A stretch of 9,651 nucleotides of DNA from Lysobacteraceae bacterium (GTDB lineage Bacteria; Pseudomonadota; Gammaproteobacteria; DSM-19610). Below are positions 1 to 5,669 of the stretch, in pieces (position 1 is the first letter of the stretch; every line of letters starts with the position of its first letter). The notes under the pieces are model-generated. The model had not been told where the DNA came from. It worked only from the letters and a program-made list of their open reading frames with translations, and did no database searches. The translations under genes and the position numbers were made by a program. The stretch spans positions 17,182-26,832 of the forward strand of contig JAIVHA010000010.1 of the NCBI GenBank assembly GCA_020201295.1, in the 5' to 3' direction.

Positions 1-284
1 TGCGGATCGGTGGCCATCCAGGCACGGGCGTAGAGGGCGGCGCACAGCCAGGCCAGGGCGCTGAACAACAGGAATACCCGGCCCGTGGTATCCAGGCCGA
101 GACGCAGGCCGAGCAGCCAGTGATCAAGTTGCAGGCGGTCAGTGGGCAGGGTTACAGCCGCTACCAGGGCCGGCAGCAGTGCCAGTGGCGCAAGGGTTGG
201 CACCCAGGCGCGGGTGCGGCGCGGGACCATCAATAAGGCCAGGGCCAGGGGCAGGCCGGGCACCAGCAGGATCCAGGGACTCAC
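1..284 (-). CDS. Third MrpD/NuoM-like antiporter subunit (D3), 3' part cut by window edge
   Basis: This is the N-terminal 94 codons of a further proton-translocating (NuoL/M/N, Pfam Proton_antipo_M type) membrane subunit; the rest lies beyond base 1. I place the start at a GTG (284-282) that overlaps the stop of the upstream subunit as GTGA, matching the 4-base overlaps elsewhere in the operon; no ATG lies nearby. The translation begins MSPWILLVPGLPLALALL, a first membrane helix. A second hydrophobic stretch follows, and then an amphipathic start LGLDTTGRVFLLFSALAW, typical of the helix 2-3 region of MrpD/NuoM-type proteins where a conserved Asp precedes TM3. Catalytic Glu and Lys positions are not reached. 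It would be the third consecutive D-type subunit of the cluster. It could equally be a NuoM- or HyfB-like relative; only the missing C-terminal part can decide. The call as a membrane antiporter-like subunit is good, the exact subfamily is not. Confidence 0.75.
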   Translation of the reverse strand, partial: MSPWILLVPGLPLALALLMVPRRTRAWVPTLAPLALLPALVAAVTLPTDRLQLDHWLLGLRLGLDTTGRVFLLFSALAWLCAALYARAWMATDP

Positions 285-1777
285 CGCACGTACTCCCGCA
301 GGGTGATGATGCGCGCCCATTCCAGGGGGCTGATGGCCAGCGCCGCGAACAGGCCGACGGCCAGGGTGAGGGCGGCGGTGACCAGCGGCGGCAGCAGCAG
401 CCAGGCGCTGGTCTCCAGGCGGCCCCGTGCCCGTTCCTCGGGCCAGGGCCCCTGCTGGGGCTTGAACCAGGCCGCGTGGAGGATGGGCAGGAAATAGGCG
501 GCATTGAGCAGAGTGCTGGCCACCAGCACCAGCAGCACCCAGTCCATACCGGAATTCAGGGCGCCGAGGCCGAGATACCATTTGCTGATGAAGCCGGCCA
601 TGGGCGGCACGCCGATCATGCCGAAGGCAGCGATGGTGAAGGCCGTCATGGTCCAGGGCATGCGCCGGCCGACGCCGTTCATCTCACTCACGCGATGGAT
701 GTGCAAGGTCTCGGCCAGGTTGCCGGCGCAGAAAAACAGGGTGATCTTCATGATGCCCTGGTGCACCAGGTGTACCAGTCCGCCAATGGTCCCGATCGGC
801 CCGAACAGGCTGGTGCCGAGCACGATGTAGGACACCTGGCTGACGGTGGAGTAGGCGAGACGTTTTTTCAGGTCGTTCTGGGTCAGGGCGCGCAGCGAGC
901 CGTAGAGGATGGTGATGGACGCCACCACCGCCAGCGGCAGCAGCAGATCGAGGTCGGCGGCGAACTCGATACCGTAGACTTCATAGACCACGCGCACGAT
1001 GCCGAAGGCGCCGGCCTTCACCACGGCCACGGCGTGCAGCAAGGCACTCACCGGCGCCGGCGCCACCATGGCCACCGGCAGCCAGCCGTGCAGCGGCACC
1101 AGCGCCGCCTTCACGCCCAGGCCGGCGATGAGCAGGATGAAGATGATGATCAGCTCACCATGCAGGGCGGGATCCAGGTCCGCGAGTGCACCGCCATGGA
1201 CGAACTCCACGTTGCCCGCCAGACCGTGCAGCCAGATGATGCCGACCAGCAGCACCGCGCCACCGGACAGGGTGTAGCCCAGGTACAGCTTGCCGGCGCG
1301 CAGTGCCTGCGTGCTGCCGCGGTGTACCACCAGCGGGTAGGTGGACAGGGTCAGCAGTTCATAGAACAGGAAGAAGGTGAACAGGTTGCCCGCCAGGGCG
1401 AGGCCCATGGTGGCGGTGACACACAGGCTGAAGAAACCGAAGAAGCGCGAGCGGTGCGGCGAGCCTTCCAGATAGCCGATGGCGTAGATCGTAGTGAACA
1501 GCCACAGTGCTGCGGACAGGGTGACCAGCAGCATGGCCAGGGCATCGGCGCGCAGCAAGAAGTCGATACCGGGCATGAGGGTGTAGCGGGCCTCGTATTG
1601 CTGACCCAGGTAGACACCCCATAGCATTACGGACACCAGTCCCAGCTTGATGAGCGCACCGGCCAGGTTGAGGCTGGAACGCAGGCGCTGGCTGGTCTCC
1701 GGCAGGGCGAAGATGACCAGGCCGGTGACCAGGGAACTGGCCAGCACCAGCAGGGGCAGCCAGGCGCCGCCGCTCAT
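281..1777 (-). CDS. Second MrpD/NuoL-type cation/proton antiporter subunit (D2)
   Basis: A 498-residue polytopic membrane protein of the NuoL/NuoM/MrpA-N/MrpD superfamily, expected to carry a proton channel within the Mrp complex. The start ATG (1777-1775) overlaps the stop of D1 as ATGA. The open frame continues further upstream, but that part is out of frame with D1 and is not membrane-like. Key residues of the family are visible: Glu140 in the TM5 motif LFYELLTLS; Lys223 in the TM7 motif GLGVKAALVPLHGWLP, followed by His230; His248 and Lys254 in APAPVSALLHAVAVVK; His336, His339 and Lys344 in the broken-helix region; and Lys399 in MAGFISKW of TM12. All the expected charged channel residues are therefore present, and it should be functional. 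It differs from D1 throughout, so it is a diverged paralogue and not a recent duplicate. Its HGWLP/MVAPAPVSALLHAVAVVKAG region is closer to NuoL/MrpA N-domain sequences than D1 is, so it may stand in for the absent MrpA N-terminal domain (inference). Confidence 0.92.
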   Translation of the reverse strand: MSGGAWLPLLVLASSLVTGLVIFALPETSQRLRSSLNLAGALIKLGLVSVMLWGVYLGQQYEARYTLMPGIDFLLRADALAMLLVTLSAALWLFTTIYAIGYLEGSPHRSRFFGFFSLCVTATMGLALAGNLFTFFLFYELLTLSTYPLVVHRGSTQALRAGKLYLGYTLSGGAVLLVGIIWLHGLAGNVEFVHGGALADLDPALHGELIIIFILLIAGLGVKAALVPLHGWLPVAMVAPAPVSALLHAVAVVKAGAFGIVRVVYEVYGIEFAADLDLLLPLAVVASITILYGSLRALTQNDLKKRLAYSTVSQVSYIVLGTSLFGPIGTIGGLVHLVHQGIMKITLFFCAGNLAETLHIHRVSEMNGVGRRMPWTMTAFTIAAFGMIGVPPMAGFISKWYLGLGALNSGMDWVLLVLVASTLLNAAYFLPILHAAWFKPQQGPWPEERARGRLETSAWLLLPPLVTAALTLAVGLFAALAISPLEWARIITLREYVR

Positions 1778-3252
1778 GGCGTCACCCCGGCGAAAGGCGC
1801 ACCCACGCGCAGCAGGGTCAGGGTGCCGTTGGCCCACAGCCCCAGTCCCAGGGCCACCAGGGACAGCAGGAAGGCGCTGCCCACCAGCATGGCCGGAGGC
1901 CGGCGGAAGCTGGCGTCCTCCGGGGTCGGCAGGAAGGCCTGGCGCAGCACCCGGAACAGGTAGGCGGCGCTGAGCAGCCCGCCGAGCATCATCACCAGGA
2001 TCCACCACCACTGGCCGCTGGCCAGCGCCGCTTCCAGCAGCAGCCATTTGGCGACGAAGCCGCCCGAGGGCGGCAGGCCCATGAGGGATACGGAGGCCAG
2101 GGCGAAGGTGAAGATGCCCAGGGGCAGTTGCTGGCCGATGCCGCCGAGGCGGGAGATCTCGCCATGGCCGGCGGCGAACACCATGGCGCCGGCCACCAGG
2201 AACATGGCCGCCTTGGCGAAGGCATGGGACAGGGCGTGGTAGACACCGCCGTTCCAGGCCGCCTCGGCGCCGGGCGCGAAGCTCGCCAACGGAAACAACA
2301 GGAACAGGTAGCCGACCTGCGCCACGGTGGAGTAGGCCACCAGCATCTTGAGTTCGCGCTGCTGCAGGGCCAGCCAGGAGCCCCACAGGATGGCGCCGGC
2401 GCCGAGCAGGCCGATGAACTGCGCAGCCGGGAGGTTGATGGCGGGCGCGAACAGCTCGAACCAGAGGCGTAGCAGCAAATAGAAGGAGGCCTTGATCACC
2501 AGCGCCGAGAGCAGGGCACTGACCGGCGCCGGCGCCCCGCCATGGGCCGGCGGCAGCCAGAAGTACAGGGGAAAGAGCGCGGTCTTGATGGCCAGGCCGA
2601 GGGTCATCAGGGCGATCACCAGCCAGGCCAACGGTCCTGGCTGTAGTAGGCCGGTGAGTTGTGCCAGGGCCAGCGTGCCATGGGCACCATAGACCAGCGC
2701 CACACCCAGCAGGTAGAGCAGAGAACCGAGCAGGGCCGCCAGCAGGTAGCGCAGCGCGGCGGCGAGGGCCGCGCTGCCGCTGCTCAGCGCCACCAGGCCC
2801 ACCGCCGCCAGTCCCAGCAGCTCCAGGGTGACGTAGAGATTGAACAGGTCGGCGGACAGGTACAGGGCGTTCATGGCGCCGATGAGAAAACCGGTCAGCG
2901 GCCAGAAGCCGGTGGCGCGGCCATCGTCCCGGAAATAGGCGCGGCTGTAGAAGACGACTGCCAGGCCAATGGCGGCGGTCATCAGCAGCATCAATGCCGT
3001 CAGGCCATCGGCGTACAGCTCGATGCCCAGGGGCGCGCCCCAGCCGCCCAGGGCATGCTGCTGTGGCCCTTCGCGCAGTACTTGCAGCGCCAGGCCGGTG
3101 GCGGCCAGCAGGCCGAGGCCGAACACCGGTACGACGAGCCGTTCCGCCAGCCGCGCGCCGAACTGGAAGGCCAGCAGCGCGAACACCAGCGGCACTCCGA
3201 GCAGCCAGGGGATCCAGTCCAGCGCTGCCACCCAGTTCAGCACTGGGCTCAT
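1774..3252 (-). CDS. mrpD: MrpD/MnhD cation/proton antiporter subunit (D1)
   Basis: A 492-residue, about 14-helix inner-membrane protein, the usual length for MrpD. It directly follows mrpC with an ATGA overlap (start ATG 3252-3250), as in most mrp operons, which supports calling this copy the canonical MrpD. Conserved channel residues are visible: Glu144 in TM5 (LYVTLELLGL), Lys223 in TM7 (LAIKTALFPLYFWLPPAH), His237, Lys254 (SALLSALVIKASF), Lys302 (ELKMLVAYSTVAQVGY), His339 and His343 with Lys347, and Lys402 (GGFVAKWLL). Glu144 and Lys223 correspond to the Glu and Lys of Bacillus MrpD shown to be essential for Na+/H+ exchange. The family transports protons coupled to Na+ or K+ across the cytoplasmic membrane as part of a hetero-oligomer. 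Nothing appears broken. The ion specificity cannot be read from the sequence. Confidence 0.93.
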   Translation of the reverse strand: MSPVLNWVAALDWIPWLLGVPLVFALLAFQFGARLAERLVVPVFGLGLLAATGLALQVLREGPQQHALGGWGAPLGIELYADGLTALMLLMTAAIGLAVVFYSRAYFRDDGRATGFWPLTGFLIGAMNALYLSADLFNLYVTLELLGLAAVGLVALSSGSAALAAALRYLLAALLGSLLYLLGVALVYGAHGTLALAQLTGLLQPGPLAWLVIALMTLGLAIKTALFPLYFWLPPAHGGAPAPVSALLSALVIKASFYLLLRLWFELFAPAINLPAAQFIGLLGAGAILWGSWLALQQRELKMLVAYSTVAQVGYLFLLFPLASFAPGAEAAWNGGVYHALSHAFAKAAMFLVAGAMVFAAGHGEISRLGGIGQQLPLGIFTFALASVSLMGLPPSGGFVAKWLLLEAALASGQWWWILVMMLGGLLSAAYLFRVLRQAFLPTPEDASFRRPPAMLVGSAFLLSLVALGLGLWANGTLTLLRVGAPFAGVTP

Positions 3253-3554
3253 GGATCGTCACCCTCGCCGGGCAGGGTGGCGCGACCCGTTTCCACATAC
3301 AGCTGGCGCACCAGCATGAGGGCAAAGGCCGTGGCGCTGACCGCCACCACGATGCCCGTGAGCACCAGGGCATGGGGCACGGGATCCACCTGGCCGCCGC
3401 GCTGCGCCAGGCCCACCAGCACCAGGAAGCAACCGCTGCCCATCAGGTTGAAGGCCAGCACCTTGCGCAGCAGATGGGTGTGCAGCAGCAGGCCGTACAG
3501 GCCCAGGCAGAACAGCAGGGCACCGGTGATGGCATAGAGCAGTCCGGGGGTCAT
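3249..3554 (-). CDS. mrpC: MrpC/MnhC antiporter subunit (NuoK-like)
   Basis: A 101-residue protein with three hydrophobic helices, homologous to NuoK of complex I and a standard small subunit of Mrp antiporters. It begins MTPGLLYAITGALLFCLGLYG and contains the family motif DPVPHALVLTGIVVAVSATA (residues 58-77), where MrpC/NuoK proteins carry DPxPxALVLTxIVI. The start ATG (3554-3552) overlaps the mrpB stop as ATGA, and its own stop overlaps the mrpD start in the same way, so translation of B, C and D1 is probably coupled. Length and motif are normal for the family. The open frame extends upstream past the ATG, but that part lies opposite the mrpB frame and is not membrane-like. Confidence 0.93.
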   Translation of the reverse strand: MTPGLLYAITGALLFCLGLYGLLLHTHLLRKVLAFNLMGSGCFLVLVGLAQRGGQVDPVPHALVLTGIVVAVSATAFALMLVRQLYVETGRATLPGEGDDP

Positions 3555-4009
3555 TCGCCCGACCCTTCGCCGTGTTCGGGCGGTGAAGGAGCGCCGACGA
3601 ACAGGCTCACCAGGATAAGGGCGATGGACAGGGTGAGGCTGGCCTCGATCAGCAGGATGAGACCGCCAGCCTGTTGCGGTGGATAGGCGAGCAGTTCGTG
3701 CCCGCCAGTGGTCACCCCCAGGGCGATGGCAAGAAAGACGGCGAAACCCAGCAACAGGCCGGCGCGCACGCCGAAGCCGGGGGGCAGCAGGGCCGGCAAC
3801 CGGCCGGACAAGCGCAACAGCACCCCGGCAGCGGCCAGCAGGGCGCCGGCCTGGAAGGCGCCCCCCGGCTGGTGAGCACCGGCCCACAGCAGGTAGCCGG
3901 CCACCAGCACCATGAGCGGCACGGCCAGCTGGGTGAGGGCACCGAGCACCGCGCCGGCGGGTGGCGTGGTGACCTGTTCTTGCCCGGCTGCCTGGCGTAC
4001 CGCCAACAC
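3551..4009 (-). CDS. mrpB: MrpB/MnhB antiporter subunit, start uncertain
   Basis: A membrane subunit of the Mrp complex with the MnhB domain. From a GTG at 4009-4007 it encodes 152 residues, normal for MnhB alone. The domain runs from about residue 20: PLMVLVAGYLLWAGAHQPGG then AFQAG (the H-x-PGG-x-F motif at 46-55), two later helices, and IEASLTLSIALILVSLF (121-137) containing conserved Glu122. The GTG is preceded at 10 bases by GGGAGAGG, a good ribosome-binding site. An ATG in the same frame at 4150 would add 47 residues, but that extension is Arg/Gly-rich and lies inside the upstream DUF4040 gene, so I reject it. Many proteobacterial relatives, as I recall them, have an MbhE-like two-helix segment fused in front of MnhB. 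Here that segment is mostly missing and its remaining start (ATG 4101) is in another frame. The function as MrpB is confident; the N-terminus is not. Confidence 0.85.
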   Translation of the reverse strand: MLAVRQAAGQEQVTTPPAGAVLGALTQLAVPLMVLVAGYLLWAGAHQPGGAFQAGALLAAAGVLLRLSGRLPALLPPGFGVRAGLLLGFAVFLAIALGVTTGGHELLAYPPQQAGGLILLIEASLTLSIALILVSLFVGAPSPPEHGEGSGE

Positions 4010-4019
4010 TTCAGCCCGA

Positions 4020-4027
4020 CCTCTCCC
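4020..4027 (-). promoter_or_regulatory. Ribosome-binding site supporting the GTG start of mrpB
   Basis: Reading the minus strand, GGGAGAGG lies 10 bases before the GTG at 4009-4007. It is purine-rich and complementary to the 16S rRNA tail. It favours the internal GTG over starts further upstream now that the MbhE-like reading frame no longer joins mrpB. It could also act as an internal Shine-Dalgarno element next to the candidate slippery heptamer at 4036-4030. Confidence 0.45.
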
Positions 4028-4029
4028 GG

Positions 4030-4036
4030 TAAACCC
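4030..4036 (-). other. Candidate -1 ribosomal slippery heptamer G-GGT-TTA
   Basis: On the minus strand the bases 4036 to 4030 read GGGTTTA. In the frame set by the ATG at 4101 it is divided as (TT)G GGT TTA, the canonical X-XXY-YYZ arrangement, and a -1 slip here would continue directly into the mrpB frame (ACC GGG AGA...). The joined product would be about 183 residues: the 24-residue hydrophobic segment followed by the full MnhB domain. A purine-rich GGGAGAGG follows at once, and a 5-bp hairpin (TGGCG/CGCCA, loop GTA) lies at 4005-3993, farther away than the usual stimulatory spacing. This may be chance; bacterial frameshift sites more often use A-rich heptamers. Confidence 0.2.
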
Positions 4037-4101
4037 AACAAGGTCCACACCAGCACCCCGGCCAGGGCCAGGCAACCGAGCACGAGCAGCACCCGTTGCA
4101 T
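4030..4101 (-). pseudogene. Remnant of an MbhE-like subunit, out of frame with mrpB
   Basis: An ATG at 4101-4099 overlaps the stop of the DUF4040 gene (TGATG) and encodes MQRVLLVLGCLALAGVLVWT then LLGLP, a single strong membrane helix ending in the LLGLP turn typical of the start of MbhE/MrpA-C-terminal segments. After this the frame turns into non-membrane, Arg/Pro-rich shadow sequence and runs on to a stop at 3712, opposite the mrpB reading frame. The rest of the MbhE module, which normally includes a second helix preceded by a conserved stretch like NPVTAVLLNFRxYDTL, is absent in all three frames between here and mrpB. I read this as a deletion plus frame change. The remainder may be translated as a short peptide or joined to mrpB by a -1 slip (see 4030-4036). 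Confidence 0.5.
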
Positions 4102-4367
4102 CAGTCTGTCCCTCGCTTGCGGCGCGGCGCGCGCAGGTGTCCCACGGCATCGAGCAGCAGGGCGCCGGTGAGCCCGGCGCCGATGGCGGCCTCGGCCAGG
4201 GCGATATCGGGTGCCTGCAGTCGTACCCAGGCCAGGGCCATGAGCAGGCCGAACACGATGAACAGCACCACTGCCTTGAACAGGTCGCGGCTGGCCAGCA
4301 CCTGCCAGGCGACCCAGAGCAGGGTGACGGCGATCAGGCTGTCATAGAGCCAGGGCAGCCAGTTCAT
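4101..4367 (-). CDS. MbhD / MrpA-C-terminal-like subunit (DUF4040)
   Basis: An 88-residue protein with three hydrophobic segments that corresponds to the DUF4040 (MbhD) domain, which in classical Mrp operons forms part of the C-terminal region of the large MrpA protein. The diagnostic motif APDIALAEAAIGAGLTGALL (residues 52-71) is intact, including the conserved Asp, Glu and Gly residues. Here the domain is a free-standing protein, as in archaeal Mbh hydrogenases and in split-type Mrp operons. The start ATG (4367-4365) overlaps the mrpG stop as ATGA. The basic tail (RAPRRKRGTD) is probably cytoplasmic by the positive-inside rule. No MrpA N-terminal antiporter domain is attached; the extra D-type subunits downstream may serve that role (inference). 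Confidence 0.88.
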   Translation of the reverse strand: MNWLPWLYDSLIAVTLLWVAWQVLASRDLFKAVVLFIVFGLLMALAWVRLQAPDIALAEAAIGAGLTGALLLDAVGHLRAPRRKRGTD

Positions 4368-4678
4368 GGTCGATCCTCAGGGCACTGCCAGGGTGTGATA
4401 CCGTGGTGGCGCGCGTTGCGGGCGACCAGGTAGCTCGCGGTGGCGGTGGCGAGCAAGGCCAGGGCCCAGATCAGGCCCAGCTTGAAGACGATGGCGACGC
4501 TGTCGGCGCGCAGCATCAGGGCCACCACCACACAGCCGAGGCCGAGGTTGTCCACCTTGGTGAGGGCGTGCAGGCGGGTGTATACGTCGGGGAAGCGCAG
4601 CAGGCCCACGGTGCCGGCGAGAAAGAAGAAGCCGCCGGCGGCGAGCAGCACCGTGCCCAGCAGGTCCGGGAGACTCAT
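4364..4678 (-). CDS. mrpG: MrpG/MnhG antiporter subunit
   Basis: A 104-residue small membrane subunit with three predicted helices. The strongly conserved MnhG motif is present: GTVGLLRFPDVYTRLHALTK (residues 22-41), followed by VDNLGLG. Length matches the family. The start ATG (4678-4676) overlaps the mrpF stop as ATGA, and the stop overlaps the DUF4040 gene start. Its C-terminus is hydrophilic (RNARHHGITPWQCPEDRP). In the Mrp complex MrpE, F and G sit together at one end of the assembly; they are needed for full antiport activity in Bacillus but do not themselves resemble antiporters. Confidence 0.93.
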   Translation of the reverse strand: MSLPDLLGTVLLAAGGFFFLAGTVGLLRFPDVYTRLHALTKVDNLGLGCVVVALMLRADSVAIVFKLGLIWALALLATATASYLVARNARHHGITPWQCPEDRP

Positions 4679-4947
4679 GCATCCCCCTCCGGCTTGCGAT
4701 ACCAGACGCGTTTGACGAAGGCCACGGTGGCCAATGCCGCCAGCAGGGCGAACACCAGCGCCACGTCACGCAGGGCAGGCACGCCCTGCGCCTCGGCGAG
4801 CAGCAGCAGGATGGCCACCCCCGTGGTGCCGAACAGCTGCGCCGCCAGCATGCGGTCGGCGGCCGTGGGGCCGCGCAGGATGCGCAGCAGGCCGGCGGCG
4901 ACGTTGAGCATCAGGAACACGGCAAGTGCGAGATAGAGCTGTTCCAT
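4675..4947 (-). CDS. mrpF: MrpF/MnhF antiporter subunit
   Basis: A 90-residue, three-helix membrane protein. The family signature RGPTAADRMLAAQL lies at residues 25-38, right after the first helix, with the conserved Asp31 and Arg32. Length is normal. The start ATG (4947-4945) has a short AGGG five bases upstream as a weak ribosome-binding site. Unlike the later genes of the operon it does not overlap its upstream neighbour: 239 bases holding a nested inverted-repeat element separate it from mrpE. Its expression therefore depends on read-through of that element or on a promoter within it. I see no convincing -35/-10 pair there. Confidence 0.92.
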   Translation of the reverse strand: MEQLYLALAVFLMLNVAAGLLRILRGPTAADRMLAAQLFGTTGVAILLLLAEAQGVPALRDVALVFALLAALATVAFVKRVWYRKPEGDA

Positions 4948-4963
4948 AAGAACCCTATTATTC

Positions 4964-5165
4964 GGCCACGGAATCCACGGAAAAACACGGAATAAACATA
5001 GAAACCCCCTGGCTACTTCATTAGATCGTCATTGCGAGCGAAGCGAAGCAATCTCTATATTGCTGATCTGCCATAGAGGGAGATTGCTTCGCTTCGCTCG
5101 CAATGACGGATGATTTAAATGTCCCTTAATCATATTTTCCGTGTCTTTCCGTGGATTCCGTGGCC
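4964..5165. repeat. Outer inverted repeat, 29-bp arms of CACGGAA units
   Basis: The left arm (4964-4992, starting GGCCACGGAATCCACGG) and the right arm (5137-5165, ending GGATTCCGTGGCC) are reverse complements over 29 bases with a single mismatch. Each arm is itself built from three tandem, slightly varied CCACGGAA-like units. The arms enclose 144 bases that include a second inverted repeat. The organisation resembles a MITE or a composite REP-type element. I see no transposase and no clear target-site duplication outside the arms (flanks CTATTATTC and ATGAATATA). In RNA the structure would form a long hairpin between mrpE and mrpF. Confidence 0.85.
5027..5108. repeat. Inner inverted repeat, perfect 29-bp arms (GCGAAGCGAAGC type)
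   Basis: The left arm 5027-5055 (CGTCATTGCGAGCGAAGCG...) and right arm 5080-5108 (...CGCTTCGCTCGCAATGACG) are perfect reverse complements, separated by 24 bases. The pairing can continue past a small bulge through CTCTAT (5053-5058) and ATAGAG (5073-5078), leaving a loop of about 14 bases. From general knowledge, the ATTGCGAGCGAAGCGAAGCA motif is a dispersed palindromic repeat found in many unrelated proteobacterial genomes. Its translations LRAKRSNL and IASLRSQ turn up in spurious hypothetical proteins. It is fully nested inside the outer CACGGAA repeat. Confidence 0.88.
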
Positions 5166-5186
5166 ATGAATATAATCCGTCCGGAT

Positions 5187-5657
5187 TTATTCCCGCAGTG
5201 TCAGCCCGAACAGGTCCGCGACCCGAACCTCCACCTGGCGCAGGTCCGCTTCGACGGGCAGGTGCGCATCCAGTACATGCAGACACAGACAATCGTCACG
5301 CAGTTCCGTGCTCAGGGTGCCGGGTAGCAGGCTCATGGTGTCGGCGAGGAACACCCGCGCCGGACCCGCGGGCAGCTGCAGGCGGTATTCCTGCAGCGCC
5401 GGCGCCAGCCGCATGCGCGGGCGCAGGGCGCGCAGGGCCACATCGAGGCCGGCACGCAGGGACTGTACCAGGAAGAATGCGGCGAAGCGCAGCATGCCAG
5501 CGGGACGCAGGCTCAGCCTGCCTTGTGGTTGCAGCCAGAGGCTGGCAAGGAGGGCCAGGAGGATGGTGGGCACACCGATCGCCCAGCCGCCAGCACCCTC
5601 GGTTACGGACCACCACAGCAGGGTGAAGAACGAAGTACGCAGCAGGAGTGTGTGCAT
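5187..5657 (-). CDS. mrpE: MrpE/MnhE antiporter subunit
   Basis: A 156-residue protein of the MnhE family and the first gene of the visible mrp cluster. An N-terminal region with two or three membrane helices is followed by the motif SLRAGLDVALRALRPRMRLA (residues 66-85). A soluble alpha/beta domain then follows with the hallmark DTMSLLPGTLSTEL (106-119) and HVLD (127-130). Length is normal. I chose the ATG at 5657-5655 because it is the only start that keeps the first helix. It lacks a clear ribosome-binding site. It lies 75 bases after the stop of the czcA-like gene on the same strand, so it may share that transcript or have its own promoter in the gap; none is obvious. MrpE helps assemble or stabilise the antiporter at the cytoplasmic membrane. 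Confidence 0.92.
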   Translation of the reverse strand: MHTLLLRTSFFTLLWWSVTEGAGGWAIGVPTILLALLASLWLQPQGRLSLRPAGMLRFAAFFLVQSLRAGLDVALRALRPRMRLAPALQEYRLQLPAGPARVFLADTMSLLPGTLSTELRDDCLCLHVLDAHLPVEADLRQVEVRVADLFGLTLRE

Positions 5658-5669
5658 ACCATTAGATTG

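Larger units (their letters stand above)
4948..5186. other. mrpE-mrpF intergenic region, AT-richer, filled by repeats
   Basis: This 239-base gap is the longest non-coding stretch in the window and is visibly richer in A and T than the genes around it. Almost all of it is two nested inverted repeats (outer arms 4964-4992 and 5137-5165, inner arms 5027-5055 and 5080-5108) with short spacers. No gene is supported here. A short open frame crossing the inner arms gives peptides such as RAKRSNL and IASLRSQ, which are translated repeat sequence rather than protein. Neither hairpin is followed by a T-run on the minus strand, so neither looks like an intrinsic terminator. Confidence 0.85.

Noticed and set aside
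179..1624. Long plus-strand open frame of 481 codons
   Set aside because: It lies opposite the D2 subunit, is very rich in Gln, Gly, His and Asp, has no recognisable domain, and is the typical antisense shadow of a GC-rich membrane protein gene.
1778..3373. N-terminal extension of the D2 reading frame up to 3373
   Set aside because: The extension is Arg/Ala/Gly-rich with no membrane character and overlaps D1, whose own frame is convincing; the gene starts at 1777.
4010..4150. ATG at 4150 as the mrpB start (199 codons)
   Set aside because: The added residues are Arg/Gly-rich and overlap the DUF4040 gene out of frame; the GTG at 4009 has a better ribosome-binding site and family-like length.
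5027..5108. Inner hairpin as an intrinsic terminator, CRISPR repeat or integron attC site
   Set aside because: There is no T-run after the stem on the minus strand, only one palindrome rather than a spaced array, and no integrase-type core sites or cassette structure.
5029..5292. Small protein ending in EIASLRSQ
   Set aside because: It is translation of the dispersed inner palindrome plus the antisense of mrpE; peptides such as RAKRSNL and IASLRSQ are hallmarks of repeat-derived false genes.
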